A program made the translations under genes and the position numbers. Under the pieces are notes generated by a model. That model searched no databases, was not told where the DNA came from, and worked only from the letters and a program-made list of their open reading frames with translations. A stretch of 50,634 nt of DNA, from the NCBI GenBank assembly GCA_964517875.1, contig CAZFEU010000010.1, positions 1 to 50,634 of the forward strand. The letters are read 5' to 3'. This document shows positions 9,001 to 18,541 of this stretch, piece after piece (position 1 is the stretch's first letter; every line of letters starts with the position of its first letter). Source of the DNA: JAJPXC01 sp964517875. Its GTDB lineage: Bacteria; Bacteroidota; Bacteroidia; Bacteroidales; Muribaculaceae.

Positions 9001-10053
9001 ATGAAAAGGAATATGTACCAGTCTCAAACTATAACATCAAGAGAGCGTATGCAATGGGTTGACGCATTGCGTGGGTTCTCGATGCTAATGGTGGTATTCG
9101 GCCATGTATTGGTATATAGTGGCATTAATTCAAGCAATTCTCCGATAATTGCGTTATTGATAACATTTAGGATGCCACTTTTTTTCTTTGTAAGCGGATT
9201 CTTTTCTTATCGCCTATATACGTGGTGGAACAGAGATAGGGTGGCTGACATCGTGAAGCGGAAAGTGCAAGCTCAGATTTTGGGTACAATAGCCTTTTGT
9301 GCTGTATATCAATATGTCATAAATGGGGCTGGGATAGGCAATGGCTTCGGAGCATATTGGTTCACCATCGTGCTCTTTCAAATGTACATGACATATCTAC
9401 TATTGTCACTACTGAGTTGCTACTTGAATCGTAATGTGGCTATTCCGCTAATGATTGTACTTTCAGTTGTATTTTGTGGCATAATTTTTGTCAATAAACT
9501 TGATTTCAGATTAGCAAGGATTTTTAGTTGGCTTAATCTTGCTGAATATATGCAGTTTTTTACCCTTGGATTGCTGTGCAATAAATACCGCGATGTATTT
9601 CTAAAAGTACTTGGCGGCAGGGTATGGATTACAATTTTCATCATGGGATGGATAGCATGCATGTTGATTATGTATTCGGAGTGGATGAACAATAATTCTA
9701 TATTTATCGCATCATTAAATCGTAATCTTATTGTGCGATATTGCGGATTATTTTGTGTAATAACACTTTTCTTCCGGAGTGCAGCTTCATTATCCGCTCC
9801 TACTAAAGGTGCACGATTGCTTCGTTTCATCGGGAGGCGCACCCTCGATATATATTTCATTCATTACTTCTTCCTTCCTCAAGTAGAGGGCATATCAGAA
9901 TGGTTAACGCAAGACAACAGAATAATATTCCAAATAATATTGGCTTCGGTTGTGACCTGTGCTGTCACGGCAATGTCGTTGCTGGTGAGTGGAGTTTTGC
10001 GTAGCAGTCCGATATTGGCCTCATGGTTGTTAGGGGTAAAACCAAGTACATAA
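9001..10053 (+). CDS. Acyltransferase family 3 membrane protein (second copy)
   Basis: A 350-residue AT3 protein with 'MQWVDALRGFSMLMVVFGH' near its N-terminus, the classic family signature with the functional histidine, followed by about ten membrane helices. It is distinct from the AT3 gene at 3308. ATG 9001 is chosen. A TTG at 8947 would overlap the previous gene, and ATG 9013 is another possibility. It probably O-acetylates (or otherwise acylates) the polymer or its precursor. Two AT3 genes suggest two separately acylated positions. Confidence 0.8.
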   Translation: MKRNMYQSQTITSRERMQWVDALRGFSMLMVVFGHVLVYSGINSSNSPIIALLITFRMPLFFFVSGFFSYRLYTWWNRDRVADIVKRKVQAQILGTIAFCAVYQYVINGAGIGNGFGAYWFTIVLFQMYMTYLLLSLLSCYLNRNVAIPLMIVLSVVFCGIIFVNKLDFRLARIFSWLNLAEYMQFFTLGLLCNKYRDVFLKVLGGRVWITIFIMGWIACMLIMYSEWMNNNSIFIASLNRNLIVRYCGLFCVITLFFRSAASLSAPTKGARLLRFIGRRTLDIYFIHYFFLPQVEGISEWLTQDNRIIFQIILASVVTCAVTAMSLLVSGVLRSSPILASWLLGVKPST

Positions 10054-10063
10054 TGATACAATA

Positions 10064-11206
10064 ATGGGAATTAAAAACAAGATACCATTGGTAGTGGTGG
10101 CTACCGGGGTGATGAATGCGGGGGGGACTGAGTCGCTCATTATGGAGATGCTGCGACATAGATCGGCACGTGTGCGATACATTATGCTTATCCATCACGA
10201 CGGCAAGATTTCCGAAGGAGTATTTGATGCCGAAATAAGGAGTCTCGGTGTGCCGATGCATTACATTGAGTCTATCGGTTCTCAAGGAGTAAAAAACTAT
10301 GTGCAGAGGTTTAAGCAAAAAATGGATGAGATTGGGCCGGTTGATATTATACATAGTCATCTTAACGCATCAGGTGGTATTATATCGATGGCTGCTAAAC
10401 TTGCGGGAATACGTCACAGAATATGCCACTGCCATGCTGACATCCGATATCCCGGGAATCTGGTTCACAAGGCTAAGCATGAGGCTAATTTGGCATTAAT
10501 GAAAATATTAATTGATCATTATGCGACCAATATGTGGGCTTGCTCGGAAGCGGCGTGGCGACGTTTGTTTTTGCCATGGCGCAAGCGGGTAGTAATCAAT
10601 AACATGATTGACACTCGAAGATATATGGCTTCAGAGGAGAAAAGAATTGCAGCTAAACAGAAGTTGGGGCTTGGTAATAAGTACATTGTTGGCGCAGTAG
10701 GTCGGGTAGCTCCAATTAAGAATTATGAGTGTATTATCCGGGCTATAGTCGACACGGATGCACATTTTGTTTGCTTTGGTCGATATGACATTAATAATTC
10801 ATATTGTAAAAGCCTTGAGGAGTTGGCCATTAGACTTTGCGTGCAGGACCGGGTGCACTGGATGGGCAATAGCAACAGTATTTGTGACGATATCCATTGC
10901 TTTGACCTATTTGTGATGCCATCTTTTACCGAAGGTTTTGGTATGGCGGCAATAGAGGCTCAGGCAGCGTCAATTCCTTCACTAATATCCACTGGGGTGC
11001 CCCGTGTAGTAGATGTTAACGCTGGATTGGTAAAATACCTTGACCCCGACAAAGCAGATATATGGAAGGAGGAGATTAACAAGCATAAAACATACAATAA
11101 ATGTCTATCTCCCGATGACAAATTATTGCAAGCTTTCATCAACAAAGGTTTTGATTCTCCATCCAGTGTAAAAGAAATAGAAAACGAATATCTTTCAATG
11201 ATATAA
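10064..11206 (+). CDS. Glycosyltransferase family 4
   Basis: A GT-B fold retaining-type transferase of 380 residues. Near residue 20 is the 'NAGGTES' glycine-rich acceptor loop, near 212 'GRVAPIKNYE', and near 288 'FTEGFGMAAIEAQA', the donor-binding EX7E-type motif. It builds the repeat unit together with the other glycosyltransferases. A run of seven G (10120-10126) encodes the glycine loop itself, so a slip there would abolish the enzyme. The start codon follows the upstream stop by 10 bp. Confidence 0.83.
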   Translation: MGIKNKIPLVVVATGVMNAGGTESLIMEMLRHRSARVRYIMLIHHDGKISEGVFDAEIRSLGVPMHYIESIGSQGVKNYVQRFKQKMDEIGPVDIIHSHLNASGGIISMAAKLAGIRHRICHCHADIRYPGNLVHKAKHEANLALMKILIDHYATNMWACSEAAWRRLFLPWRKRVVINNMIDTRRYMASEEKRIAAKQKLGLGNKYIVGAVGRVAPIKNYECIIRAIVDTDAHFVCFGRYDINNSYCKSLEELAIRLCVQDRVHWMGNSNSICDDIHCFDLFVMPSFTEGFGMAAIEAQAASIPSLISTGVPRVVDVNAGLVKYLDPDKADIWKEEINKHKTYNKCLSPDDKLLQAFINKGFDSPSSVKEIENEYLSMI

Positions 11207-11212
11207 TTAATT

Positions 11213-12112
11213 ATGAAGCACCGCCCTTTTTGTCTTGCATATTCTATAAGTCTGTACCATTGTGCAATGAGTTGGCTTATGCCACGACTGGTTAATGATC
11301 GCACAGCCATCTTAAATTACTATAAAAAGAAGTCGGGTGGAAGATTTATCGATCTCGAGAATCCCAAACTGTTCAGTGAAAAACTTCAATGGTACAAACT
11401 GAATCACCAGGATCCTTTGATGGAGATAGTGGCAAACAAATACACGGTTAGAGAGTATATTCAATCAATAGGCTATGGTGGTCTGTTAAACGAATTATAT
11501 GGGGTATACTCTAAAGTCAGAGATATTGACTTCGATGCGCTACCAAATCAATTTGTGCTGAAGGGGACTCATGGTAGCGGATTTAACATCATTGTCAAAG
11601 ATAAATCATCATTAAATCGCCGGCAGGCAAAAATGCTTATGTCATCCTGGATGAAGCAGCATATCGCATGGTCAGGCCGGGAATGGGTATATAAGAATAT
11701 GCCACGCCATATAATAGCAGAAAAATATCTCGAAGATGAAACGGGCGAGTTGCGAGATTATAAGTTTTATTGCTTTAACGGTAAACCTACATTCATGCAG
11801 CTCGAGGTGGGACGCGGAACCGAGCATAACACCCGTAATTTTTACAATATGAATTGGGAGTTAATGCCCTTTGGCAAAGAGCTTCCACACAACCCCGACC
11901 TTCAGATCGAGCCCCCATCAATGTTTGAAGAGATGAAGAAGATTGCTACCGATTTATGTAAGCCATTCCAATATGTAAGGGTGGATTTGTACCAAGTTGG
12001 AGGGAAGATATATTTCGGTGAGCTGACTTTTTTTCCTGCCGGTGGCGCTCCTGATTTCGTACCCTCAAAATATGATTCGATTGTTGGAGATATGTGGAAA
12101 CTTGAACCATGA
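11213..12112 (+). CDS. TupA-like ATP-grasp protein
   Basis: A 299-residue protein of the TupA-like ATP-grasp family often found in polysaccharide clusters. Its features are 'NPKLFSEKLQWYKLN' (about 58-72), the strand 'FVLKGTHGSGFNIIV' (about 115), 'HIIAEKYLEDETGELRDYKF' and the C-terminal 'FGELTFFPAGGAPDF', which holds the metal-binding acidic residue. Members have been proposed to link carboxylates to amines during teichuronopeptide synthesis, where TupA was named. That fits the uronic acid supply here but is unproven for this protein. It overlaps capA by 4 bp (ATGA). Confidence 0.78.
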   Translation: MKHRPFCLAYSISLYHCAMSWLMPRLVNDRTAILNYYKKKSGGRFIDLENPKLFSEKLQWYKLNHQDPLMEIVANKYTVREYIQSIGYGGLLNELYGVYSKVRDIDFDALPNQFVLKGTHGSGFNIIVKDKSSLNRRQAKMLMSSWMKQHIAWSGREWVYKNMPRHIIAEKYLEDETGELRDYKFYCFNGKPTFMQLEVGRGTEHNTRNFYNMNWELMPFGKELPHNPDLQIEPPSMFEEMKKIATDLCKPFQYVRVDLYQVGGKIYFGELTFFPAGGAPDFVPSKYDSIVGDMWKLEP

Positions 12113-13275
12113 GTAAAATAGTGATTTTTGGGGATATCTGCCCGACTAAGGATACACAGGCAGCTTTTGAAAGCGGAGACCGACATGCCATCTTCGGGGA
12201 AATACTTCCTGCGATAGAGGGCGCAGACTTAGTAATCGGTAATCTTGAATGCGCCATAACCGATAGTCCACGTCCGATACGTAAGGCCGGGCCTGTGCTA
12301 TACTCTTCATCCCGCAGTCTTGACTGTCTTAAAGATTTTGACGCCCTGAGTCTTGCTAATAATCATATAAGGGATTGCGGTGACGAGGGAGTGATGACTG
12401 CTATGTCTTCTTGCAATCGACGCGGCATAAAAACATTTGGATCCGGAGCTAATATTCAAGAGGCAAGGAAACCATTAGTGCTTGAAGTGGACAATCTGAA
12501 AATTGGTATTATTTCATTCGCGGAACAGGAATTCAACGTTGCTACAGATTCACGTCCGGGAGCGTGCTATCTTGATCTTTATGATGACTTCGATCGCATA
12601 CGCGAGTTGCGCAAGAATGTAGATTACCTCATTATACTTTATCATGGAGGAATAGAATACTTCGAATATCCTACTCCCGAGCTTAAGCGCAAGTGTCGTA
12701 AGATGGCAAAGTGTGGTGCTGATTTGATAAGTTGTCAGCATTCACATTGCATAGGCACAATTGAGCAATATGGTGATTCCACAATCGTCTATGGGCAAGG
12801 AAACAGTGTCTTTGGGTATCGTCCCAATAATACAAGTTGGAATCGCGGCTTAATGCTTGAGGTAGATTTATCAAAAGACAAGTTGTTAAATATAACGTCA
12901 GAATCACATAGTCAGAACTCGAATGTTCATGCCAGTGTAACCTACCGTCCATTTATCGCATCACAATCAGGGTTAAAATGGATGCGCTCCGACCAAGTAA
13001 AGAAACTTGAAAAGGAGCTTTCAGATAGGGCCGTGGCATCAGAAGAAATGATTGATCAGGAGTGGAGTAAATTCTGCATAAATATAGGTAAGATTCATCT
13101 GCCTCTTCTGTTAGGTTGGCCTCGTATTCTAATTGCTCTAAACCGCCGTCTGAATAACGCACTTATAAAGTTGCTGTTTAGTCGAAAAGCGAGCAACAAT
13201 ACTCATAATCTGATACGTTGTGAAGCGCATAAAGAAGTGATTGATAAACTTCTGTCACAAGCAGATTTCAAATAA
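12109..13275 (+). CDS. capA: CapA/PgsA-family protein (metallophosphoesterase-like)
   Basis: A 388-residue CapA-type protein. Metal-site motifs appear in order: 'FGDICPTKD' at the start, 'GNLECAIT' (about 45), 'SLANNHIRDCG' (about 83), 'ILYHGGIEYFEYP' (about 179) and 'CQHSHCIG' (about 211). CapA is needed for poly-gamma-glutamate capsule export in Bacillus; homologues in polysaccharide clusters are of unknown function. The C-terminal 100 residues are outside the core. There is no signal peptide, unlike many CapA proteins. The direct overlap with the TupA-like gene argues that the two work together. Confidence 0.8.
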   Translation: MSKIVIFGDICPTKDTQAAFESGDRHAIFGEILPAIEGADLVIGNLECAITDSPRPIRKAGPVLYSSSRSLDCLKDFDALSLANNHIRDCGDEGVMTAMSSCNRRGIKTFGSGANIQEARKPLVLEVDNLKIGIISFAEQEFNVATDSRPGACYLDLYDDFDRIRELRKNVDYLIILYHGGIEYFEYPTPELKRKCRKMAKCGADLISCQHSHCIGTIEQYGDSTIVYGQGNSVFGYRPNNTSWNRGLMLEVDLSKDKLLNITSESHSQNSNVHASVTYRPFIASQSGLKWMRSDQVKKLEKELSDRAVASEEMIDQEWSKFCINIGKIHLPLLLGWPRILIALNRRLNNALIKLLFSRKASNNTHNLIRCEAHKEVIDKLLSQADFK

Positions 13276-13292
13276 CGAGAAGATTAGAAATA

Positions 13293-14351
13293 ATGCTATA
13301 TTACTATTTATTCCTTGCGTTAGCAATGATATTTGCATCTGCATATGATAAGAGCCGTAATAATAAAGGATATCTATTTGCTGTGCTCTTACTTATGGTG
13401 CTTTTTGCTGGTTTAAGAAGTTCGGAGGTAGGAACAGATGCCGGAGGTTATGCAAGAAGATTCATGTTGGATAGCAGAATGTTGGCAGGGGATTTTGAAG
13501 CGCAAATACAAAGCGAGCCAGGATTCTACTATCTTAACCAATTTTTAAGGACAATATCCAATAATTATTGGATATTGTTCACGGGTATTGCTTTACTCAC
13601 ATACTCATGTGTATTGCGCTCTATACGGTTTGAGAACGGTAAGTTGTTGATTCCCCTGGTTGTATTCATTACGCTCGGCTACTACACTTTTGTATTCAAT
13701 GCCGCACGACAAGGTATAGCTGTGGGTATTTACATGTTGTCATTTAGATACTTGTTTGCCGATTTCAGGAAGGGATTTCCTAAGTATTGTTTTTTTGTTG
13801 TTCTCGCAGCTCTATTCCACAAAACAGTTATCATTGCCATCCCGCTATACTTTGTATTTCGCCAGAAGTATTCAGTAAAGGTGTTAATTTTAACCGTTTT
13901 CCTTGGTATTGGCATCACTGCGTTGCTGCCCGCATTCTTCTCCTATGCCGAGACACTAGAGAGCCGATACAGGATATATTCCACAGGAGCGCGCGGAGGA
14001 GAAATGCTTGCAGTTTTTTACGTGCTGATAAGTCTGTTCTTTATTTTTTGGCGTAAAAATGTTGACCCGCAGTTCAGTAGAAAATACGATTATTTTCTCA
14101 ATATGACTCTCTTGGGAACGTTGGTCTATGTAATTGTACAGCTCTCGGATATTTATGTGGAAATGACAAGATTTGCCGCATATTTTCAGGTTGCCATCAT
14201 ATTTCTGTGGGGATATATTTATCAGTCCAAGCATAGGCCATCACCTATTTTCTCAATATTTATCGTGATGGGTCATCTGATATTTTTCTACATTTTCTGC
14301 ACCAAAATGGCCTCCTTGGTACCATATACCTTTAATCCTGAAGTCTTCTAA
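13293..14351 (+). CDS. EpsG-family polysaccharide polymerase (Wzy)
   Basis: A 352-residue membrane protein with about ten helices. It carries the EpsG-type signature 'FAGLRSSEVGTDAGGY' in the first extracytoplasmic loop (about 41-54) and 'FNAARQGIAVGIYMLSF' further on. EpsG/Wzy proteins polymerise the flipped repeat units on the periplasmic side. It is the only Wzy-like protein in the cluster, which supports the call. Confidence 0.82.
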   Translation: MLYYYLFLALAMIFASAYDKSRNNKGYLFAVLLLMVLFAGLRSSEVGTDAGGYARRFMLDSRMLAGDFEAQIQSEPGFYYLNQFLRTISNNYWILFTGIALLTYSCVLRSIRFENGKLLIPLVVFITLGYYTFVFNAARQGIAVGIYMLSFRYLFADFRKGFPKYCFFVVLAALFHKTVIIAIPLYFVFRQKYSVKVLILTVFLGIGITALLPAFFSYAETLESRYRIYSTGARGGEMLAVFYVLISLFFIFWRKNVDPQFSRKYDYFLNMTLLGTLVYVIVQLSDIYVEMTRFAAYFQVAIIFLWGYIYQSKHRPSPIFSIFIVMGHLIFFYIFCTKMASLVPYTFNPEVF

Positions 14352-14360
14352 ACGTCAACG

Positions 14361-15200
14361 ATGAGTTACATCAAGAAAAAAAGAAAGATATCAGTGGCTA
14401 TGGCCATTTATAATTGTGCTCCCACATTGCATGACGCCATTAATAGTATTATTAATCAGACATATAAGGATTGGGAGCTGATTTTGTGTGACGATGGCTC
14501 TACGGATGACACATTAAAAATTGCAAAGGACTACGAAGCGGCCTACGATAACATTCTTGTTATAGAAAATTCACATAATAAGGGGCTACCCGCATCTCTA
14601 AATCATTGTATAGAATATGCCCAGGGCGATTATATAGCGCGCATGGACGGTGATGATATATCGCTTCCGCGGCGTTTTGAGGCAGAAATGTCAATATTTG
14701 AATCACATCCGGAATACGCTATAGTATCTTGTGCGATGATTAATTTCGATGAATCAGGCGACTGGGGGGTGCAACGTAAACCGGAGTATCCAACGAAGAT
14801 AAGCTTTGTGTATGATTCTCCTTTTTGTCATGCCCCTTGTATTATGCGCAAAGAAGCCCTGGCAAGTGTCGGCAACTACACAGTTCGCGATGATTTACGC
14901 AGAGGGCAAGATTACTATCTATGGCACAAATTTTACTGCCATGGCTACAAAGGCTATAATCTCCAAGAACCTTATTACAAAATGCGCGATGACGAAGCCG
15001 CCGCAGCACGACGAGGGTTTAATATGAGCTATTGGCAGCGAGTCAAACGAAGTATGATGTTTTACAGGGTGAAAAAAGAAATATTTAAAAACCTGGAATT
15101 ACCGATAAAATACCGACTGCTCACTTTTCGCCCCGTACTTGTGGCCCTCCTTCCCCGCACACTCTATTCACTAATGCATAAAAGGAATATCGGAAAATAA
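14361..15200 (+). CDS. Glycosyltransferase family 2
   Basis: A 279-residue GT-A enzyme. The motifs are 'ISVAMAIYNCAPTLHDAI', 'LILCDDGSTDDT', 'GDYIARMDGDD' with the metal-binding acidic triad, and 'RRGQDYYLWHKF', which supplies the catalytic-base acidic residue. The short C-terminal tail is basic and hydrophobic, consistent with membrane association. It overlaps the next glycosyltransferase by one base (TAATG), so the two are translationally coupled. Confidence 0.83.
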   Translation: MSYIKKKRKISVAMAIYNCAPTLHDAINSIINQTYKDWELILCDDGSTDDTLKIAKDYEAAYDNILVIENSHNKGLPASLNHCIEYAQGDYIARMDGDDISLPRRFEAEMSIFESHPEYAIVSCAMINFDESGDWGVQRKPEYPTKISFVYDSPFCHAPCIMRKEALASVGNYTVRDDLRRGQDYYLWHKFYCHGYKGYNLQEPYYKMRDDEAAAARRGFNMSYWQRVKRSMMFYRVKKEIFKNLELPIKYRLLTFRPVLVALLPRTLYSLMHKRNIGK

Positions 15201-16348
15201 TGAATAAGCATAACACTATACATCGACCTCGTATTTTGTTTGTAGCCAATGTTACCAAGGAACATGTACTTAAATTCCATATTCCTACAATTCGCAAACT
15301 GGTATCTGAAGGATGGATTGTAGACGTAGCAAGCGGTGGTTCTGAAGATATTCCATATTGCAACAGACATATCATATTACCCATTGATCGATCACCATTC
15401 AAGGGCAACATATTTAAGGGGATTCATCATTTGCGAAAAGAAATAGCAATTAACGATTATGATATTGTGTATTGTCACACGGAAGTTGGAGGAATTGTGG
15501 GACGCATTGCGGCTAAGCCATTCCGTAAGAAAGGGTTAAAGGTGGTAAAGCTTGACCATGGGTTCTATTTCTACAAAGGCGCTTCGATTTTGACTTGGGC
15601 AATTCATTTTACGGTAGACAAATTATTATCTCTAATTACGGACACTTTTATAACAATAAATAAAGAAGACTATATAAATGCATGTAAATACTTTGATTAT
15701 TGCCGTAATTACCTCATAGACGGGATTGGTGTTGATCCTAGCAGATTTGTAATTAAAGACAGAGCGCAAATCAGGGCTAAATATCGTGCCGAGCTCGATA
15801 TCCCACAAGATGCAACAGTGCTTATATACCTTGCTGAATTAATCTCTAATAAGAACCAAACGGTGCTTATGGACGCTTTGGAATTGGCATTGCGCTCGAG
15901 AGATGATATTTATCTGGTTTTAGCAGGAGAGGACCATACGAATGGTAAATTTAAATCATATGCACACCGCAAGGGTATTCATAAGAATGTACGATTCTTG
16001 GGGTGGCGAAATGATGTAAATAATCTATATGCAATGTCAGATATATGTACTGCATCAAGTATCCGTGAGGGATTTGGATTGAACTTAGTTGAAGCCATGT
16101 ATTGTGGTATTCCAGTCATCGCATCAAACAATCGGGGCCATGCGACTATCATAAGAGATGGCGAGAATGGCTTCTTGGTAAACCAGGGAGATGTGGCAGC
16201 ATTTGCAGACAGAATCCTTTCTCTGGCTGCAAATACAAATCTGCGACAACAATTTATTGAGGTGGCAAATGCAGAAAAATCGAGATATTCAAGCGACACA
16301 ATTACTGAAACAATCTTAAAGATCTTAAAGGGTCAATTATTAAAGTAA
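15200..16348 (+). CDS. Glycosyltransferase family 4
   Basis: A 382-residue GT-B enzyme resembling EpsD/CapM-type transferases. The N-terminal half has 'YDIVYCHTEVGGIVGRIA' and 'VKLDHGFYFYKGA'. The C-terminal half has the donor-binding 'IREGFGLNLVEAMYCGIPVI' (about 288-307). It adds a sugar to the lipid-linked intermediate. It is cotranscribed with the GT2 gene before it. A 38-bp gap follows before the aminotransferase. Confidence 0.83.
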   Translation: MNKHNTIHRPRILFVANVTKEHVLKFHIPTIRKLVSEGWIVDVASGGSEDIPYCNRHIILPIDRSPFKGNIFKGIHHLRKEIAINDYDIVYCHTEVGGIVGRIAAKPFRKKGLKVVKLDHGFYFYKGASILTWAIHFTVDKLLSLITDTFITINKEDYINACKYFDYCRNYLIDGIGVDPSRFVIKDRAQIRAKYRAELDIPQDATVLIYLAELISNKNQTVLMDALELALRSRDDIYLVLAGEDHTNGKFKSYAHRKGIHKNVRFLGWRNDVNNLYAMSDICTASSIREGFGLNLVEAMYCGIPVIASNNRGHATIIRDGENGFLVNQGDVAAFADRILSLAANTNLRQQFIEVANAEKSRYSSDTITETILKILKGQLLK

Positions 16349-16386
16349 AACTGAAGGAATAGTTTTACGACATAGAAAAATAGCTT

Positions 16387-17541
16387 ATGTTCAAATTAAT
16401 ACCTCGTGTTAGGGTTAATTACACTTTTGGTGATCTGATCAAGGGAATGGTAGCCGGTCGTGGCAAAGGTGATAAGTATGAACAATTACGAAAAGCCATC
16501 TGCAACTACTTTGGGATTGAGGACATATTACTGACCTCATCGGGACGTGCATCTATCTATATGTTGTTGCGATATCTGCCACAGAAAAAAGTCATAGTGC
16601 CGGCATACACATGTAAGGTAGTAATCGAAGCTGCTACTATGGCTGGAAAACAAATTGTATTTGCGCCAACATCACGAAGGACATTCAATATGTCATCATT
16701 GCCAGAATTAGATGCAGAATGTATCGTAATTGCGACACATCAATACGGGTTACCATGCGACATAGAGGCAATAGTTGCCGAATGTAGGAAGGCTGGGGCT
16801 GTTGTTATAGAGGACTGTGCCGCATCACTCGGCACAAATATAAAAGGGAAAAAGACTGGCTTGTTCGGCGACTTTGCCATATTCAGTTTCGACTCATCGA
16901 AATTAGTGACTGTACCATCCAAGGGCGGTTTTATAATAGCCAAAGATGCCAATCTTCTTAAAAGTATTAGCGATGCGACACCCTTGCTGACATGTTCTGT
17001 TAAGTACAAGTTCAAACATCTGATGCGAGGATTTATATATGTGATGCTAAGCTCCTCATATATATACCGCTGTTTCCATTATTTAACCATGGGAAGAAAG
17101 CATAAATTGCAAATCGATGACCATGATGGCGTTGACACGGTGTTAAGCGAGTTTTATTCTCATGGTTTCTATGAATGGCAAGCAGTCATAGCACTCAACC
17201 AGATAAAACAAATTGAAGAAATAATAGCTAAACGAAAGGCTCTGTATAGTTGCTATAATGATTTGATAACTAATACACAAATCGAAAAACCTGAGCATAT
17301 AAACGACTCGGCCTGTATTCGTTATGCTATTTTGGTGAAACACAAAAGACGATTTTATGAAAAGTGCTTAAGGCATGGTGTAGATATGGGCTTCAGCTTT
17401 AACTCCGTGGTTTGTCCAGTTGAGTTTGACAGAGAGCATGATATGGCTACCGATGTGTTAAACCTGCCATACTATTACAACCTATCAGATAAAGAACAAT
17501 CCCATATCATAGAAACAATTAACTCTATTAAATCATGGTAA
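16387..17541 (+). CDS. DegT/DnrJ/EryC1-family aminotransferase
   Basis: A PLP enzyme of 384 residues. 'VIVPAYTCKVVIEAA' marks the N-terminal region, 'VIEDCAASLG' (about 142) holds the PLP-contacting aspartate, and the Schiff-base lysine is in 'FDSSKLVTVPSKGG' (about residue 171). The family usually converts keto-sugars to amino-sugars. This member is divergent, with an atypical C-terminal half, so a nucleotide-sugar substrate is likely but not certain. It lies next to a GNAT/FemAB-like transferase, which might acylate the new amine. Confidence 0.75.
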   Translation: MFKLIPRVRVNYTFGDLIKGMVAGRGKGDKYEQLRKAICNYFGIEDILLTSSGRASIYMLLRYLPQKKVIVPAYTCKVVIEAATMAGKQIVFAPTSRRTFNMSSLPELDAECIVIATHQYGLPCDIEAIVAECRKAGAVVIEDCAASLGTNIKGKKTGLFGDFAIFSFDSSKLVTVPSKGGFIIAKDANLLKSISDATPLLTCSVKYKFKHLMRGFIYVMLSSSYIYRCFHYLTMGRKHKLQIDDHDGVDTVLSEFYSHGFYEWQAVIALNQIKQIEEIIAKRKALYSCYNDLITNTQIEKPEHINDSACIRYAILVKHKRRFYEKCLRHGVDMGFSFNSVVCPVEFDREHDMATDVLNLPYYYNLSDKEQSHIIETINSIKSW

Positions 17542-17543
17542 TA

Positions 17544-18539
17544 ATGAAGCGTGAGCGACTAACCGCTCTAAAAGATAGATGGAATGCTCTGGTAGCTAAA
17601 AATCCAACTATGCAGCCCTACCAAGAATGGGAGATGACCAAGATTGTCCAGAAATATTATCTACCGTTTACACTGGCAGAAAAGGAGATCCCGATATTTT
17701 ATTCTTTTAATGAAGACGGTAAAACAATTGTCATTGCTCCAATGGCACGCCGTTTCAGGGATAAACAGCCATACGCCAATTTTGGTAAAGCTCCGACAAT
17801 AGCTGTTAAGGACTTTATTTATTCTTCTGATTTGACGATTGAAAAAATGGAAGAGTGCCTGTTGGTTATGAAAAAGAAAATGGGTAGCATACATTTTTAC
17901 GACATTCCTGAATATTCTTTGCTTTACGAGGTTTTAGAGCACATAGGCAAAAGATGTAAAGATCATATCTATACCATAATTCCATTTGCAGATTGTAATG
18001 GGGGGGGGTATGATTCTTACTATTTGTCGCTTTCCAAGCATATGAGGCAAAACATTCGCACTGCATACAATTATCTTAATAAAAACAATATCGCCTACAC
18101 ATTCGAAATTGTTAAAGGCAAGGATTTGACCCGGGATGATGAAAATGCTATTATGAATATCTATCTCGCAAGACGTGGAGACCACAGCAAGACAGACTCA
18201 CAACTACATAAATTTTATCTCAAGAAATTTCATTATTACACGGTAGCCCACCGCAAACTTGACAATTCCTATTTTGGCATACTGCGCATAAACAATGTGA
18301 TTGCTGCATTCTGGAGTGGTTTCAGCAATCCTAACAAGGACTATATCTCATGTCCGCGGCTTGCGTTAGATAATGAGTTCAGTAGATGTTCGCCCGGCAT
18401 AATTTTATTATGCGAAACAGCAAAGATACTCCAACAATCAACAGGGATAAGTCGGTTGGACTTATCAAGAGGAAATCATGAATATAAAATGAGGATGGGA
18501 GGCACTAATTATTTCTCTCACGATTATATATTGGATTAA
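17544..18539 (+). CDS. GNAT-superfamily acyltransferase (FemAB/BioF2-like), with poly-G tract
   Basis: A 331-residue protein resembling the double-GNAT acyltransferases of polysaccharide clusters: 'LSLSKHMRQNIRTAYNYLNK' in mid-protein, then 'FGILRINNVIAAFWSGF', and a C-terminal 'LDLSRGNHEYKMRMGG' typical of the FemAB-like BioF2/PF13480 group. It may attach an acyl or aminoacyl group to an amino-sugar. Nine consecutive G at 18000-18008 encode three glycines at about residues 153-155; gain or loss of one base would truncate the protein. The start may also be ATG 17535, overlapping the preceding gene. Confidence 0.7.
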   Translation: MKRERLTALKDRWNALVAKNPTMQPYQEWEMTKIVQKYYLPFTLAEKEIPIFYSFNEDGKTIVIAPMARRFRDKQPYANFGKAPTIAVKDFIYSSDLTIEKMEECLLVMKKKMGSIHFYDIPEYSLLYEVLEHIGKRCKDHIYTIIPFADCNGGGYDSYYLSLSKHMRQNIRTAYNYLNKNNIAYTFEIVKGKDLTRDDENAIMNIYLARRGDHSKTDSQLHKFYLKKFHYYTVAHRKLDNSYFGILRINNVIAAFWSGFSNPNKDYISCPRLALDNEFSRCSPGIILLCETAKILQQSTGISRLDLSRGNHEYKMRMGGTNYFSHDYILD

Positions 18540-18541
18540 TT

